A DNA stretch of 44,403 nucleotides from Thiotrichaceae bacterium (lineage in GTDB: Bacteria > Pseudomonadota > Gammaproteobacteria > Beggiatoales > Beggiatoaceae): the NCBI GenBank assembly GCA_011391085.1, contig JAABRD010000043.1, positions 1 to 44,403 on the forward strand, in the 5' to 3' direction. The notes beneath the pieces are model-generated. The model had not been told where the DNA came from. It worked only from the letters and a program-made list of their open reading frames with translations, and searched no databases. Positions 1 to 7,603 of the stretch are shown here, in pieces. Positions within the stretch are counted from its first letter, which is position 1; the number at the start of each line of letters is the position of its first letter. The translations under genes were made by a program, and so were the position numbers.

Positions 1-333
1 CCGTCGTGTCGGTGGTGCCACTGGTTGCCGTCGTGTCGGTGGTGCCACTGGTTGCCGTCGTGTCGGTGGTGCCACTGGTTGGCGTCGTGCTGGTGGTGCC
101 GCTGGTTGCCGTCGTGCTGGTGGTGCCACTGGTTGCCGTCGTGCTGGTGGTGCCACTGGTTGCCGTCGTGTCGGTGGTGCCACTGGTTGGCGTCGTGTTG
201 GCGGTGCCACTGGTTGGCGTCGTGCTGGTGGTGCCACTGGTTGCCGTCGTGTCGGTGGTGCCACTGGTTGGCGTCGTGCTGGTGGTGCCACTGGTTGCCG
301 TCGTGCCGGTGGTGCCACTGGTTGGCGTCGTTG
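1..333. repeat. 27-bp tandem repeat, about 12 copies
   Basis: The unit on the plus strand is about TGGTGCCACTGGTTGCCGTC plus 7 more bases, repeated head to tail with a few substitutions and no spacers. The period is a multiple of three, so changes in copy number keep the minus-strand reading frame. It encodes the TSGTTxTT(A/P) repeat. Confidence 0.9.
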
Positions 334-442
334 CTGTTGCTGTCGGATTGGTTGTCGTTTGTGCGATAACGGTGGATACACTTCCAACTGCCACACTAAA
401 TAGGGCTGCTTGTATTGCTACAAAAAGTTGTTTCTTTTTCAT
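1..442 (-). CDS. Secreted Thr/Ser-rich repeat protein (5' part; runs off the left edge)
   Basis: The minus strand has an AAGGAGA ribosome-binding site at 448-454 and an ATG at 440-442. It opens with a clear Sec signal peptide, MKKKQLFVAIQAALFSVAVG followed by SVSTVIA, with likely cleavage before QTTTNPT. The mature part is a 9-residue repeat of the type TSGTTxTT(A/P), where x is D, S, N or G, about 12 copies to the window edge. No stop is met, so the gene continues outside. The changes between copies fall at two codons (x, and Ala/Pro), as expected for selection in this frame. Opposite-strand readings give VVPLVAVV-type repeats and have neither ribosome-binding site nor signal peptide. Function is unknown. 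A surface, sheath or adhesin role would fit, but that is inference only. The frame and start are well supported. Confidence 0.8.
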   Translation of the reverse strand, partial: MKKKQLFVAIQAALFSVAVGSVSTVIAQTTTNPTATATTPTSGTTGTTATSGTTSTTPTSGTTDTTATSGTTSTTPTSGTANTTPTSGTTDTTATSGTTSTTATSGTTSTTATSGTTSTTPTSGTTDTTATSGTTDTTATSGTTDTT

Positions 443-483
443 AAAAATCTCCTTAAAACTTTAGTTTGTTGTACATGCCATCT

Positions 484-513
484 ACTATAGCAGATGTCAC
501 GTTATAATGTCTA
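484..513 (-). promoter_or_regulatory. Candidate sigma70 promoter for the Thr-rich protein
   Basis: On the minus strand, TAGACA (508-513) and TATAGT (484-489) are separated by 18 nt. Each is one base from the consensus. The predicted start of transcription lies about 35 nt before the ATG at 442. The -10 region lies inside a near-palindrome, CATCTACTATAGCAGATG at 479-496, which could be an operator. This was read by eye. Confidence 0.45.
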
Positions 514-939
514 TAGGGAAAATCCTCGAATTTCTCATTCTTCTGTAAACCCTTGGAAAAACCTGGAGGAACAGAATAATGTAACTACCAAATTGATGTT
601 TTCATGCTGGTCATCTTGGGATAATATCCCAAATATTGAACCCTATACTATAGAATATAGCAGACCTTTCTATGGTGTCTATGAGAAAAATCCGCAATTA
701 CCAAATTTCTTTTCTAAGGCAAAAAACAGGCCATTCTTTATTGTTTAAGCATGATGACTATAAAATATTCAATAAAAATAACTTGTAATGTGAGTGAAAT
801 CGTTTTAAACCAATTGAACTCCTTAATATTCCTTCATTCCTCAATTTATATGACATTTTTATATATGTGATAAAAACTTGCATATTATAAAAAAATAAGT
901 TTTCATTAAAGAAATCGTTAAAAATCTAAACGAGTTTAT
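514..939. other. AT-rich intergenic region, no gene seen
   Basis: Apart from the second promoter-like module (654-681), I see nothing supportable. The longest open frame here (494-748, plus) overlaps both promoter modules and has no ribosome-binding site or recognisable domain. The 780-939 part is very AT-rich and probably holds the promoter of the gene at 940. Confidence 0.5.
654..681 (-). promoter_or_regulatory. Second copy of the promoter-like module
   Basis: TAGACA (676-681) and TATATT (654-659) on the minus strand are 16 nt apart. They lie within an imperfect direct repeat of the 484-530 region: both copies share TATAGCAGA, a GTCTAT core and a purine-rich AAAATCC tail. Either an upstream tandem promoter or a duplicated regulatory segment would fit. 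Confidence 0.3.
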
Positions 940-1464
940 ATGCACACATTTAAAGTAATTATCCTATCCTTTTTTAAGCTTTGCCGTTTTCATCTTAAAC
1001 CACAAGATTTACCAGTATCCACCGTTCTACTGAGTTTAACCTTGTTATTTTATACCTTTACCAGTGTTGTCTTATCCTTGGCACATGTGTCACTGCCACA
1101 AGCAATGCTATCAAGCCTTGTAGAGACACTATTACTGGTTGCACTGGTCAGTAGCTTACTCTTCATAACACACCATTTTGGCCGTATCATTCAAACATTG
1201 ACCGCTTTGGCGGGGGCCGACAGTGTGTTGGGCATATTGAGTGGACCGCCAATGTTTTGGTTACACTCTGCGAGTCTCAATCACAGTGATATGACGATTC
1301 CTTTATTGCTGTTACTCGCCTTAATAATATGGAGTTTGGTAGTCTATGCCCATATTTTACGCCATGCCTTAGAAGTTTCCCTATTTACAAGTTTCGTTCT
1401 CTCATTGATGATTTTTATTCTAATGACGGATGCGTTAACTTTATTGTTTCCATCGGCCAGCTAG
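940..1464 (+). CDS. Predicted inner-membrane protein, about four TM segments
   Basis: A 174-residue hydrophobic protein with four likely membrane spans at about residues 27-49, 56-78, 119-140 and 145-170. I recognise no signature residues. The overall pattern recalls small Yip1-type membrane proteins, but I cannot assign it. There is no strong ribosome-binding site before the ATG; the upstream DNA is AT-rich. It lies 272 nt before mpl on the same strand, separated by repeats, so co-transcription is uncertain. The open frame, hydrophobicity profile and position between intergenic repeats support it as a real gene. Function unknown. Confidence 0.65.
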   Translation: MHTFKVIILSFFKLCRFHLKPQDLPVSTVLLSLTLLFYTFTSVVLSLAHVSLPQAMLSSLVETLLLVALVSSLLFITHHFGRIIQTLTALAGADSVLGILSGPPMFWLHSASLNHSDMTIPLLLLLALIIWSLVVYAHILRHALEVSLFTSFVLSLMIFILMTDALTLLFPSAS

Positions 1465-1489
1465 TGGTGTTTCAATCTTAGAGTTAAGC

Positions 1490-1634
1490 AAAACATCGTT
1501 GGAGTAAAGAAAACATCGTTGGAAAAGAAAACATCGTTGGAGTGGAGGCTTTAGCCGGCTGGCAGTAGGCGCCCCCTCACTCTTGAAACCTAAAGTGTGC
1601 CGACCGCCAGCCGGCTAAAGCCTCCACTCCAACG
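1490..1634. repeat. Three short direct repeats leading into a type-A hairpin
   Basis: AAAACATCGTT occurs at 1490, 1510 and 1528. The third copy runs into a large inverted repeat at 1535-1634 whose arms start CGTTGGAGTGGAGGCTTTAG and end with the complement. This is one of seven type-A hairpins in the window (core GGAGTGGAGGCTTTAGCCGG, arm extension resembling CGGTAGGC, variable loop). Confidence 0.85.
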
Positions 1635-1736
1635 GAGTTTTCTGAATGACATTATAAATTTCGGCAAGTCACTTAACCTTTAATTAAAGTTGTCTTCCCT
1701 TATTACGGTCCCCTTATTCATTCTAAATTTTTTACC

Positions 1737-3080
1737 ATGCACATACACATCTTAGGCATTTGTGGCACCTTTATGGCAGGCATCGCCGTGCTTGCCAAAC
1801 AACAAGGTCATACCGTAACGGGTTCAGACGTTGCCGCTTATCCACCCATGAGTACCCAATTGCAATCTCAAGGCATTGAAATCTTTCCTGACTATTCTCC
1901 CGACCCTTTAGATTGTGAACCTGATTGGGTGGTCATCGGCAATGCGTTGTCCCGCGGAAATCCAGCGATTGAATATGTCCTCAATCACAATTTACGTTAT
2001 ACTTCTGGACCGCAATGGTTGGCAGACAATATCTTAACGGACCGGTATGTCATGGCCGTGGCTGGAACTCATGGCAAAACCACCACTTCCAGTTTAGTCA
2101 CCTGGATTTTAGATTCAGCCGGCTTCACACCTGGCTTTTTAATTGGAGGAGTCCCAGACAACTTTGGCGTCTCCGCCCGGTTAGGTGAACCTCCATTTTT
2201 CGTGGTCGAAGCGGATGAATATGACACGGCTTTTTTTGATAAGCGTTCTAAATTTTTACATTATCATCCGCGCTTCTTGATTTTGAATAATTTGGAATTT
2301 GACCATGCCGATATTTTCCCAGATTTGGCCGCCATTCAACGGCAATTTCATCACTTGATACGCACCGTACCAGGCCACGGGGTCATTATTCAAAATGGTG
2401 AACAAGCCTCTCTGGAGGAGGTGCTAAAACAAGGTTGTTGGTCTTCCAGAGAAACTTTTGGAGTGAATGGCGATTGGCAAGCGAAATCTTTAGCCGCAGA
2501 TGGGAGTCATTTTGAGGTATGGTATCAGGGACAGTGTCAGGGAGAAGTGAAATGGGAGTTGATGGGACCGCATAATATTTACAATGCGTTAGCGGCCCTC
2601 GCTTGTACCCATAAGGTCGGCGTGTCGGTTGCGCGGGCATGTGACGCTTTGCGAAATTTTAAAAATGTCAAACGTCGTTTAGAATTACGGGGGATGGTCA
2701 AGGGCGTGACTGTTTATGATGATTTTGCCCATCATCCCACGGCCATTGCAGTCACGTTAGAGGCGTTACGAGGGCGAGTGGGTCAACAGCGGATTATTGC
2801 AGTGTTAGAACCACGTTCAAACACGATGCGAATGGGAGTGCATCGGGAGACGTTGGCGTCTTCTTTGAAAGAAGCGAATACTGTGTTACTGTATCAACCG
2901 GACAATTTAGGGTGGTCCTTGGCAACCGTAGCGGAGGCTTTACCTGATGCCCGAATATTCAAAACGGTAGGGGAAATCATTCAACATCTGGTCACTACCA
3001 CACAGGCAGGTGACCAGGTGTTAATTATGAGTAATGGTGATTTTCAGGGGATTCATCAGCGGTTATTGGAGGCACTTTGA
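1737..3080 (+). CDS. mpl: UDP-N-acetylmuramate:L-alanyl-gamma-D-glutamyl-meso-DAP ligase
   Basis: Cytoplasmic ATP-dependent ligase that recycles murein tripeptide by joining L-Ala-gamma-D-Glu-meso-DAP to UDP-MurNAc. The 447-residue length is normal for Mpl. It starts with the Mpl-type MHIHILGICGTFMAGIA nucleotide-binding loop. The ATP-binding loop GTHGKTTT lies at residues 110-117, and the conserved VEADEYDTAFFDKRSKF and FEFDHADIF-like (LNNLEFDHADIF) stretches follow. NNVKRRLE-like FKNVKRRLELRG and YDDFAHHPTAI complete the Mur ligase signature, and the DAP-specific Mpl form is favoured over MurC by the N-terminus and FFDKRSKF. The start ATG has no Shine-Dalgarno. It stands alone between repeats, so monocistronic transcription is likely. 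Confidence 0.95.
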   Translation: MHIHILGICGTFMAGIAVLAKQQGHTVTGSDVAAYPPMSTQLQSQGIEIFPDYSPDPLDCEPDWVVIGNALSRGNPAIEYVLNHNLRYTSGPQWLADNILTDRYVMAVAGTHGKTTTSSLVTWILDSAGFTPGFLIGGVPDNFGVSARLGEPPFFVVEADEYDTAFFDKRSKFLHYHPRFLILNNLEFDHADIFPDLAAIQRQFHHLIRTVPGHGVIIQNGEQASLEEVLKQGCWSSRETFGVNGDWQAKSLAADGSHFEVWYQGQCQGEVKWELMGPHNIYNALAALACTHKVGVSVARACDALRNFKNVKRRLELRGMVKGVTVYDDFAHHPTAIAVTLEALRGRVGQQRIIAVLEPRSNTMRMGVHRETLASSLKEANTVLLYQPDNLGWSLATVAEALPDARIFKTVGEIIQHLVTTTQAGDQVLIMSNGDFQGIHQRLLEAL

Positions 3081-3155
3081 GTGGTGGACTTAGAGGTTTT
3101 AGCTACAATGCCATTTAAGTTAAGGAATTGAGGTGGGGCGAAAAATTAAAATAGC

Positions 3156-3398
3156 GGTGGACTAGAGGCTTCAGCCGGAGGGGGGGGCACGGTGATTTCA
3201 ATATCTGTTCTGCACCTTCCGGCTAAAGCCTCAATGCCATTAAGTTAAGGTACACTGGAGTGGAGGCTTTAGCCGGCCTTCGGTAGGCGCCCCGCAATTT
3301 CAGTGGGGGGTGATACCTACGGCCGGTCGGCTAAAGCCTCCACTCCACCGGTATTTTCCTTAACTTAATGGCATTGCAGCTAAAGCCTCTAGTCCACC
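3156..3398. repeat. Nested repeat: type-A hairpin inside a split type-B hairpin
   Basis: The outer arms are type B (GGTGGACTAGAGGCTTCAGC from 3156; complement ending 3398). Inside lies a second arm pair, CATTAAGTTAAGG / CCTTAACTTAATGG. Inside that sits a full type-A hairpin at 3256-3347. The 389-nt gap between mpl and the next gene is essentially filled by this structure. A close copy of the same nesting, in the other orientation, lies at 13482-13719. Confidence 0.85.
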
Positions 3399-3469
3399 TG
3401 GCGATTCATTTCAATTGAGATTTTAGCCTCTACTCCAGCATAATTTTATTTCTTCTACAACTATACAAC

Positions 3470-4216
3470 ATGAAAATCTGTATCCTCTCCGACAGTCACG
3501 ACAACATCTCGCTACTATGTGCTGCTGTTTCTGATGCCCTACAACGCGGTGCCGAAGAAATTTTGCATTGCGGCGACATTGTGGCACCCAGCACTTTGCA
3601 AAAACTATCTCCTTATGGTCTGCCAATTCATGCGATTCATGGCAATAACACAGGCGACCTTTATAGTCTTGCGAAACTTTCTTCACGCCCTCATAGTCTG
3701 ATTCAATATTATGGACAAGATGCTGATATTACCTTGGACGGACGTCGTATTTTTGTAGTTCACTATCCGCATTACGCAAAAGGGATGGCGGCCACCGGCA
3801 ACTATGATTTAGTTTGTTGCGGTCATACTCATCGCGTGGCCATTGACACAGTTCCCAATGTCAAAGGGGGACAAACGATTATCTGTAATCCAGGCACCGT
3901 AAGCGGAGTAGATGGTGCCCCTGCCACCTATCTGTTGGGTGATCTGAGGACATTGGGATTTGAAATCATTAGGACTTACGCACTCACCCCACCCCAACCC
4001 TCCCCGCACACAGGGAGGGAGTCATTCCTCCAACCCAACCCTCCCCGCACACAGGGAGGGAGTCATTCCTCCAACCCAACCCTCCCCGCACATAGGGAGG
4101 GAGTCATTCCTTCAACCCAACCCGCACACGGGGAGGGAGTCATTCCCCCCCCGCGTGCGGGGGGGCTAGGGGGGTATCAACTCAACGAGTTACCAAAACA
4201 GTTGCGTAAGTTCTGA
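3470..4216 (+). CDS. YfcE/MJ0936-family metallophosphodiesterase with repeat-encoded C-terminal tail
   Basis: Calcineurin-like phosphoesterase of the small YfcE/MJ0936 family. Metal-binding motifs are visible: DSHDN (residues 8-12), CGDIV (34-38), GNNTGD (58-63), and GHTH (118-121) near ICNPGTVSG. Family members are 160-185 residues, and the fold should end near residue 168. The remaining roughly 78 residues, starting about ALTPPQPSPH, are encoded by a repeat element that has entered the 3' end, so the true stop was lost or replaced. Activity is probably retained because all motifs lie upstream. Cytoplasmic; substrate not predictable. Start ATG chosen because MKICILSDSHDN is the standard N-terminus. 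Confidence 0.85.
   Translation: MKICILSDSHDNISLLCAAVSDALQRGAEEILHCGDIVAPSTLQKLSPYGLPIHAIHGNNTGDLYSLAKLSSRPHSLIQYYGQDADITLDGRRIFVVHYPHYAKGMAATGNYDLVCCGHTHRVAIDTVPNVKGGQTIICNPGTVSGVDGAPATYLLGDLRTLGFEIIRTYALTPPQPSPHTGRESFLQPNPPRTQGGSHSSNPTLPAHREGVIPSTQPAHGEGVIPPPRAGGLGGYQLNELPKQLRKF
3970..4215 (+). mobile_element. MITE-like element with 41-bp internal tandem repeat
   Basis: The ends are AGGACTTACGCA (3971-3982) and TGCGTAAGTTCTG (about 4204-4216), an imperfect terminal inverted repeat. Inside are three to four copies of a 41-bp unit (TCCCCGCACACAGGGAGGGA core, starting at 4001, 4042 and 4083, then a shortened copy), followed by a C-run/G-run hairpin and TATCAACTCAACGAGTTAC. A second, single-unit copy in the opposite orientation lies at 38908-39014. 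No transposase is encoded. Confidence 0.8.
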
Positions 4217-4275
4217 TCATACCTGTTGCTTCTCCCTCTTCTCCCCCCACTCTGCTACCTTGAGATAATTCCATT

Positions 4276-5163
4276 ATGTCAACATCTCCTCACCATGACT
4301 ATCCTCAGTCCTCTGCGGCTGGCAATATCAAAGTCGCGTTCTTTTTAAACCTGAGTTTCACCCTGCTAGAAATTGTTGGCGGACTGTGGACCAATAGCAT
4401 GGCCATCTTATCTGATGCTTTGCATGATTTTGGGGATAGCATCACGTTAGGACTCTCTTGGTATTTGGCCAAAATTAGCCAAAAACCAAGTGACGAACAA
4501 TTTTCTTATGGCTATCAACGCTTCTCACTGTTAGGCGCCTTGATAAGTAGCCTCATTCTAATCTGCGGATCCGTTCTGATTTTATTTAATGCCATTCCGC
4601 GCCTCCTGTCTCCTGAACCTGTACAAGTTGAAGGAATGCTACTATTAGCCTTGCTAGGCGTTCTCGTCAATGGTGCCGCAGTGTTAAGACTCCGCAGTGG
4701 CAAAACGCAAAATGAACGAGTCGTTATGCTACACTTATTGGAAGACGTCTTAGGCTGGATAGCCGTTCTCCTCGTCAGTCTCGTCATGCTATTTGTGAAT
4801 TTACCCATTCTTGACCCGCTGTTATCGGTGCTGATTACTCTATACCTTTTGGTCAACGTCTTTAAAATTTTGCGCGAAACGGCCCAAATCTTTTTGCAAG
4901 CCAAACCCAATCAGATAGAGACTCAAGAACTAAAAGCGCGGCTAACGGAATCTCTTCCCATTTATTCTATTCACGACTTGCACTTGTGGACGATGGATGG
5001 CGAATACCATGTTCTGACTTGTCACGTCGTCATTGAAGACAACCTACCAGCCTCAGAAATGATGGCCATTAAACAGCAACTGCGTGAATTATTAAAGCAA
5101 AATGGTATTCAACATAGTACAATTGAAATAGAATATTATCAAACTCAGGAGTCTACAGCGTAG
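4276..5163 (+). CDS. Cation diffusion facilitator (Zn/Co/Cd efflux, CzcD/ZitB type)
   Basis: Inner-membrane proton-coupled metal exporter, 295 residues, the normal CDF length. About six TM segments are seen. The transport-site motif HxxxD appears in TM2 (SDALHDFGDS, H50 and D54) and again in TM5 (HLLEDVLGW), which is the Zn-type arrangement. The C-terminal part (about 205-290: IHDLHLWTMDGEYHVLTCHV) is the cytoplasmic ferredoxin-like metal-sensing domain, as in other CDF proteins. It follows the phosphodiesterase by 59 nt on the same strand. I do not assign czcD or zitB because the metal cannot be fixed from sequence. Confidence 0.92.
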   Translation: MSTSPHHDYPQSSAAGNIKVAFFLNLSFTLLEIVGGLWTNSMAILSDALHDFGDSITLGLSWYLAKISQKPSDEQFSYGYQRFSLLGALISSLILICGSVLILFNAIPRLLSPEPVQVEGMLLLALLGVLVNGAAVLRLRSGKTQNERVVMLHLLEDVLGWIAVLLVSLVMLFVNLPILDPLLSVLITLYLLVNVFKILRETAQIFLQAKPNQIETQELKARLTESLPIYSIHDLHLWTMDGEYHVLTCHVVIEDNLPASEMMAIKQQLRELLKQNGIQHSTIEIEYYQTQESTA

Positions 5164-5218
5164 CTTTGTCAGACAATGCCTTTCAGTTAAGAAAAACAAC
5201 CCCTGAAATGAATCGCCA

Positions 5219-5424
5219 GGTGGACTAGAGGCTTCAGCCGGTGGGTGCAGAACAGATATTGAGATCATGGTGCCCCCACCGGCTGAAGCCTCTAGTCCAC
5301 CGTTCTGTTAAGAAAAACAACCCCTGAAATGAATCGACAGGTGGACTAGAGGCTTTAGCCGGTGGGTGCAGAACAGATATTGAAATCCCCGTGCCACCCC
5401 ACCGGCTGAAGCCTCTAGTCCACC
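5219..5424. repeat. Two tandem type-B hairpins in a 121-bp direct repeat
   Basis: Hairpins at 5219-5301 and 5340-5424 have arms GGTGGACTAGAGGCTT(C/T)AGC and complements, with loops containing GGTGCAGAACAGATATTGA. They are offset by exactly 121 bp. The preceding spacer (GTTAAGAAAAACAACCCCTG) is duplicated too, so this is a tandem duplication of hairpin plus spacer. It occupies most of the gap between the CDF gene and speA. Confidence 0.88.
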
Positions 5425-5469
5425 GCTATTTTAATTGTTTTGCTACTTTAATTGTTTTGCTACCTCAAT

Positions 5470-5503
5470 TCCTTTCTCTATTATCCATTACCTATTCCAT
5501 TCA
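5470..5503 (+). promoter_or_regulatory. Degenerate 7-nt repeat leader of speA
   Basis: Between the second type-B hairpin and the speA ATG lies a loosely 7-nt-periodic run (TTATCCA, TTACCTA, TTCCATT) that ends at the start codon. There is no Shine-Dalgarno. It is the weakest member of the leader family seen before radC, coaBC, queF, the heme oxygenase gene and dxs. Confidence 0.5.
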
Positions 5504-7402
5504 ATGTCAAACACTTCTTGGAACATCACTCATTCTCGCACCCTGTACAACCTTGAACATTGGGGTAGCGGTTATTTTGACATCAACGCCCAAGGCGAGA
5601 TGATAGTCACGCCTCTCCCTGGACAACCGGCGACTCTCAACCTTTATGAACTTGCCCAAAGTTTCGCTTCTCACGGCCTCTCGTTGCCCGTTCTCGTGCG
5701 CTTTTCCAATATTTTGCAACACCGTGTGAACAGCCTCTGCGAAGCGTTTGCGCAGGCGATGCAACAAGAGAATTACACTGCCACTTACACCGCCGTCTAT
5801 CCGATTAAAGTCAATCAACAACACCAGGTGATTAAAGAAATTCTTCATTCTGGTGCAAGACGAGTCGGTTTAGAAGCGGGTAGCAAGTCTGAACTCATGG
5901 CGGTTCTCGCCCTCACTCCCCTAGACTTGGGAATTATTATCTGCAACGGTTATAAAGACCAAGAATATATACGACTTGCCCTCATTGGGCAACAAATGGG
6001 GTTACATCCTTATCTCGTCATTGAAAAAGTGTCAGAAGTTCCCTTAATTATTGCCGAAAGTCGCAAACTGAATATACTTCCGCAACTTGGTTTACGAGTT
6101 CGGTTAGCTTCCATTGGCAAAGGTAAATGGCAAAATACCGGCGGTGAAAAATCCAAGTTTGGACTGTCTGCAACGCAAGCATTAGAAGTCATCACCCATC
6201 TGAAAGAAGTAGGACTTCTCGATACGTTGCAACTGATGCACTTCCATATCGGTTCTCAAGTCGCCAATATTCGTGACATTCAACAAGCCCTGCGCGAAGC
6301 TGGACGTTACTATGCCGAATTACGGGCGTTAGGCGCCCCGATTCAAACTATCGACATCGGTGGCGGTTTGGGAATTGACTATGATGGAACGCGCACCCGT
6401 GGGAACTATTCGATGAATTACGACGTTCAAGAATACGCGAACAATGTCGTCCATGAATTTAGCAATTTTTGCCACACTCAAAATTTACCGCATCCCCATA
6501 TTATCACCGAGTCAGGACGGGCAATGACTGCCCATCATGCCATGTTGATAACCAATGTTAACGACATTGAACACGTTCTCACCGATCATCCACTCACACC
6601 AGTCACGTCCACCGATCTGCCGATTCTTCAAGATTTGTGGAAAGGGTTCAACAACCTTACCCAACGTTCGGCCTTGGAAGTGTACCATGATGCAGTGTAC
6701 TGGTTAGGTGAAACCCATTCGATGTTCACCCACGGTCTCTTAACTCTTTCACAACGGGCGCAGGCGGAACAATTGTACTATGCAATCTGTCATCAAGTGC
6801 GTCACTTGTTGCACAGTCAACCCTATTCACGGATTCATCAGGAAGTGTTAGAAGAACTGAATGAGAAGCTGGCGGATAAATATTTTTGCAATTTCTCCCT
6901 GTTCCAATCGGCCCCCGATGCTTGGGCGATTGACCAACTTTTCCCCATTATGCCTTTGCACCGTTTGCATGAGTGTCCTTCGCAACGGGCTAGGGTGCAG
7001 GATTTAACCTGCGATTCCGATGGACAGTTTCAATTTTATGTGACCGAGAATGGCACTGACACTAGCTTACCTCTGCATTCGACACGGCCTGGTGAACCGT
7101 ATTTGTTAGGTATTTTCCTCGTCGGTGCCTATCAAGAGATTTTGGGCGACATGCACAACCTCTTTGGCGACACCTGTTCTGTCAACGTGGTGATGAACCC
7201 AGATGGTAGTTACGAATTGATCTCCCCAATGGAAGGTGACACGGTGCAAAATATGTTAAACTATGTCAATTTTGACACGGGCTTTTTGCGCAACACATAT
7301 CGGAAGCGATTGCAAGCAGCCAATTTGACGGCAGAACAGCGACAAGCGTATTTGCGCGAATTGGAAGCGGGGTTGGTGGGGTATACTTATTTGGAGGCGT
7401 AG
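5504..7402 (+). CDS. speA: Biosynthetic arginine decarboxylase
   Basis: PLP enzyme that makes agmatine from arginine, the first step of the arginine route to putrescine and spermidine. The 632-residue length from this start is typical. The PLP lysine lies in YPIKVNQ (K102), and the glycine-rich phosphate-binding loop is IDIGGGLGIDYDGT. The start was placed at the internal ATG (5504), where MSNTSWNITHSRTLYNLEHW matches the usual SpeA N-terminus (W..SLY.I..WG.GYF). The longer frame from 5435 only translates repeat DNA. Conserved later stretches include LLGIFLVGAYQEILGDMHNL, which holds the active-site end of the fold. Flanked on both sides by repeats, so probably monocistronic. Confidence 0.95.
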   Translation: MSNTSWNITHSRTLYNLEHWGSGYFDINAQGEMIVTPLPGQPATLNLYELAQSFASHGLSLPVLVRFSNILQHRVNSLCEAFAQAMQQENYTATYTAVYPIKVNQQHQVIKEILHSGARRVGLEAGSKSELMAVLALTPLDLGIIICNGYKDQEYIRLALIGQQMGLHPYLVIEKVSEVPLIIAESRKLNILPQLGLRVRLASIGKGKWQNTGGEKSKFGLSATQALEVITHLKEVGLLDTLQLMHFHIGSQVANIRDIQQALREAGRYYAELRALGAPIQTIDIGGGLGIDYDGTRTRGNYSMNYDVQEYANNVVHEFSNFCHTQNLPHPHIITESGRAMTAHHAMLITNVNDIEHVLTDHPLTPVTSTDLPILQDLWKGFNNLTQRSALEVYHDAVYWLGETHSMFTHGLLTLSQRAQAEQLYYAICHQVRHLLHSQPYSRIHQEVLEELNEKLADKYFCNFSLFQSAPDAWAIDQLFPIMPLHRLHECPSQRARVQDLTCDSDGQFQFYVTENGTDTSLPLHSTRPGEPYLLGIFLVGAYQEILGDMHNLFGDTCSVNVVMNPDGSYELISPMEGDTVQNMLNYVNFDTGFLRNTYRKRLQAANLTAEQRQAYLRELEAGLVGYTYLEA

Positions 7403-7446
7403 CAATGGTACGACAGAAACTAAGTTTGCTTTCCTCATTCCGGTAG

Positions 7447-7598
7447 TGATGCAATTTTTTGTGATATTCAGGTTGCCCTCACCCCCGGCCCCTCTCCCAG
7501 AGGGAGAGGGGAGAGAGGCGGAACCATTGGTTTTCACCCCTCTCCCTCTGGGAGAGGGGCCGGGGGTGAGGGGAAACATATCACCCACATTGCCTCAC
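7447..7598. mobile_element. MITE-like element carrying a type-C hairpin
   Basis: Type-C arms CCCTCACCCCCGGCCCCTCT (from 7476) and the complement (to 7572) form a 36-bp stem. Outside them lie further inverted ends, GTGATGCAA...GTGATAT (7447-7467) and ATATCACCCACATTGCCTCAC (7578-7598). The same ends frame the element at 33591-33814. It sits between the convergent ends of speA and the DUF6079 gene. Confidence 0.75.
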
Positions 7599-7603
7599 TA
7601 CCC

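Noticed and set aside
1-333. CRISPR array
   Set aside because: The 27-bp units are directly adjacent with no spacers, and they are coding.
6-464. Plus-strand open frames with VVPLVAVV or WCHWLPSC repeats
   Set aside because: They are the antisense of a minus-strand gene that has a ribosome-binding site, signal peptide and frame-specific variation.
494-748. 84-residue plus-strand open frame
   Set aside because: No ribosome-binding site or domain; it overlaps two copies of a promoter-like direct repeat.
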